This document shows, piece by piece, positions 20,870 to 20,915 of a stretch of DNA of 20,915 nucleotides. Source of the stretch: an uncultured Clostridia bacterium (GTDB lineage Bacteria; Bacillota; Clostridia; Oscillospirales; Ruminococcaceae). The position numbers and the translations under genes were made by a program. The DNA is taken from NCBI GenBank assembly GCA_947381875.1, contig CANCXY010000023.1:1-20915 (forward strand), read 5' to 3'. The notes under the pieces were generated by a model. It worked only from the letters and a program-made list of their open reading frames with translations. It was not told the origin of the DNA and ran no database searches. Every line of letters starts with the position of its first letter. Position 1 is the first letter of the stretch.

Positions 20870-20915
20870 AGATCGGAAGAGCACACGTCTGAACTCCAGT
20901 CACGCACGGACATCT
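20870..20915. other. Illumina index adapter sequence (contamination)
   Basis: From 20870 the sequence reads AGATCGGAAGAGCACACGTC followed by TGAACTCCAGTCAC, the standard TruSeq-type adapter. Then come eight bases that look like a sample index (GCACGGAC) and ATCT, the start of the adapter's next part. It is not genomic. Confidence 0.97.

Noticed and set aside
20870..20913. N-terminal extension of the MFS protein
   Set aside because: It is translated sequencing adapter.

Overview
The window looks like the end of a draft contig from a gut-type Firmicute of the class Clostridia, possibly Oscillospiraceae or Lachnospiraceae. This is inferred from moderately high GC, strong AGGAGG ribosome binding sites and gene families common in those groups. 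No rRNA, tRNA or CRISPR array was seen. The last 46 bases (20870-20915) are an Illumina index adapter, so the right end is an assembly artefact and the last gene is artificially truncated.

There are two halves. Positions 1 to about 12480 are a decayed mobile region resembling the accessory part of a Tn1549-type integrative conjugative element (ICE). It holds: a complete tyrosine recombinase (101-967, minus); a 96-bp palindromic repeat (1113-1208); a scar of fused gene fragments (1296-2652), namely an IS5-type transposase start, a catalytically broken ICE integrase, a DNA-binding-protein start, a ParM-like gene with two internal deletions and its small partner; a complete IS3-family element (about 2794-4128); and a large SpaA/Cna-B-type surface protein gene (4129-7371) broken by that IS and by a frameshift. 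Further right are two tiny ORFs, the second overlapping the surface-protein start, a secreted CAP-domain protein, a lone VirB2-like conjugation pilin, a RelB/ParE-type toxin-antitoxin pair on the plus strand, and a minus-strand operon of a replication initiator and two DNA-binding regulators. Relaxase, coupling protein and VirB4 ATPase are absent, so the element cannot transfer by itself from what is present here.

Positions about 12570 to 20869 look chromosomal and concern carbohydrate metabolism: a GH3 glycosidase with its two halves in permuted order, a MATE exporter with a structured leader, then a plus-strand operon of xylulokinase (xylB), an unrecognised 357-residue protein and a DUF4867 protein, ended by a strong terminator. 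A scrap resembling the xylulokinase C-terminus lies between the last two genes, suggesting a past duplication or insertion. The final gene is the 3' part of a major facilitator transporter.

The likely story is a conjugative element that integrated beside a sugar-use locus and then decayed through IS insertion and repeated internal deletions. Its surface/secreted proteins, the toxin-antitoxin pair and a replication module stayed largely recognisable. No clearly new multi-gene system is proven. The best leads are the xylB-linked 357-residue protein, the nested palindromic repeats, the MATE leader and the coupled small-ORF chain in front of the surface protein.
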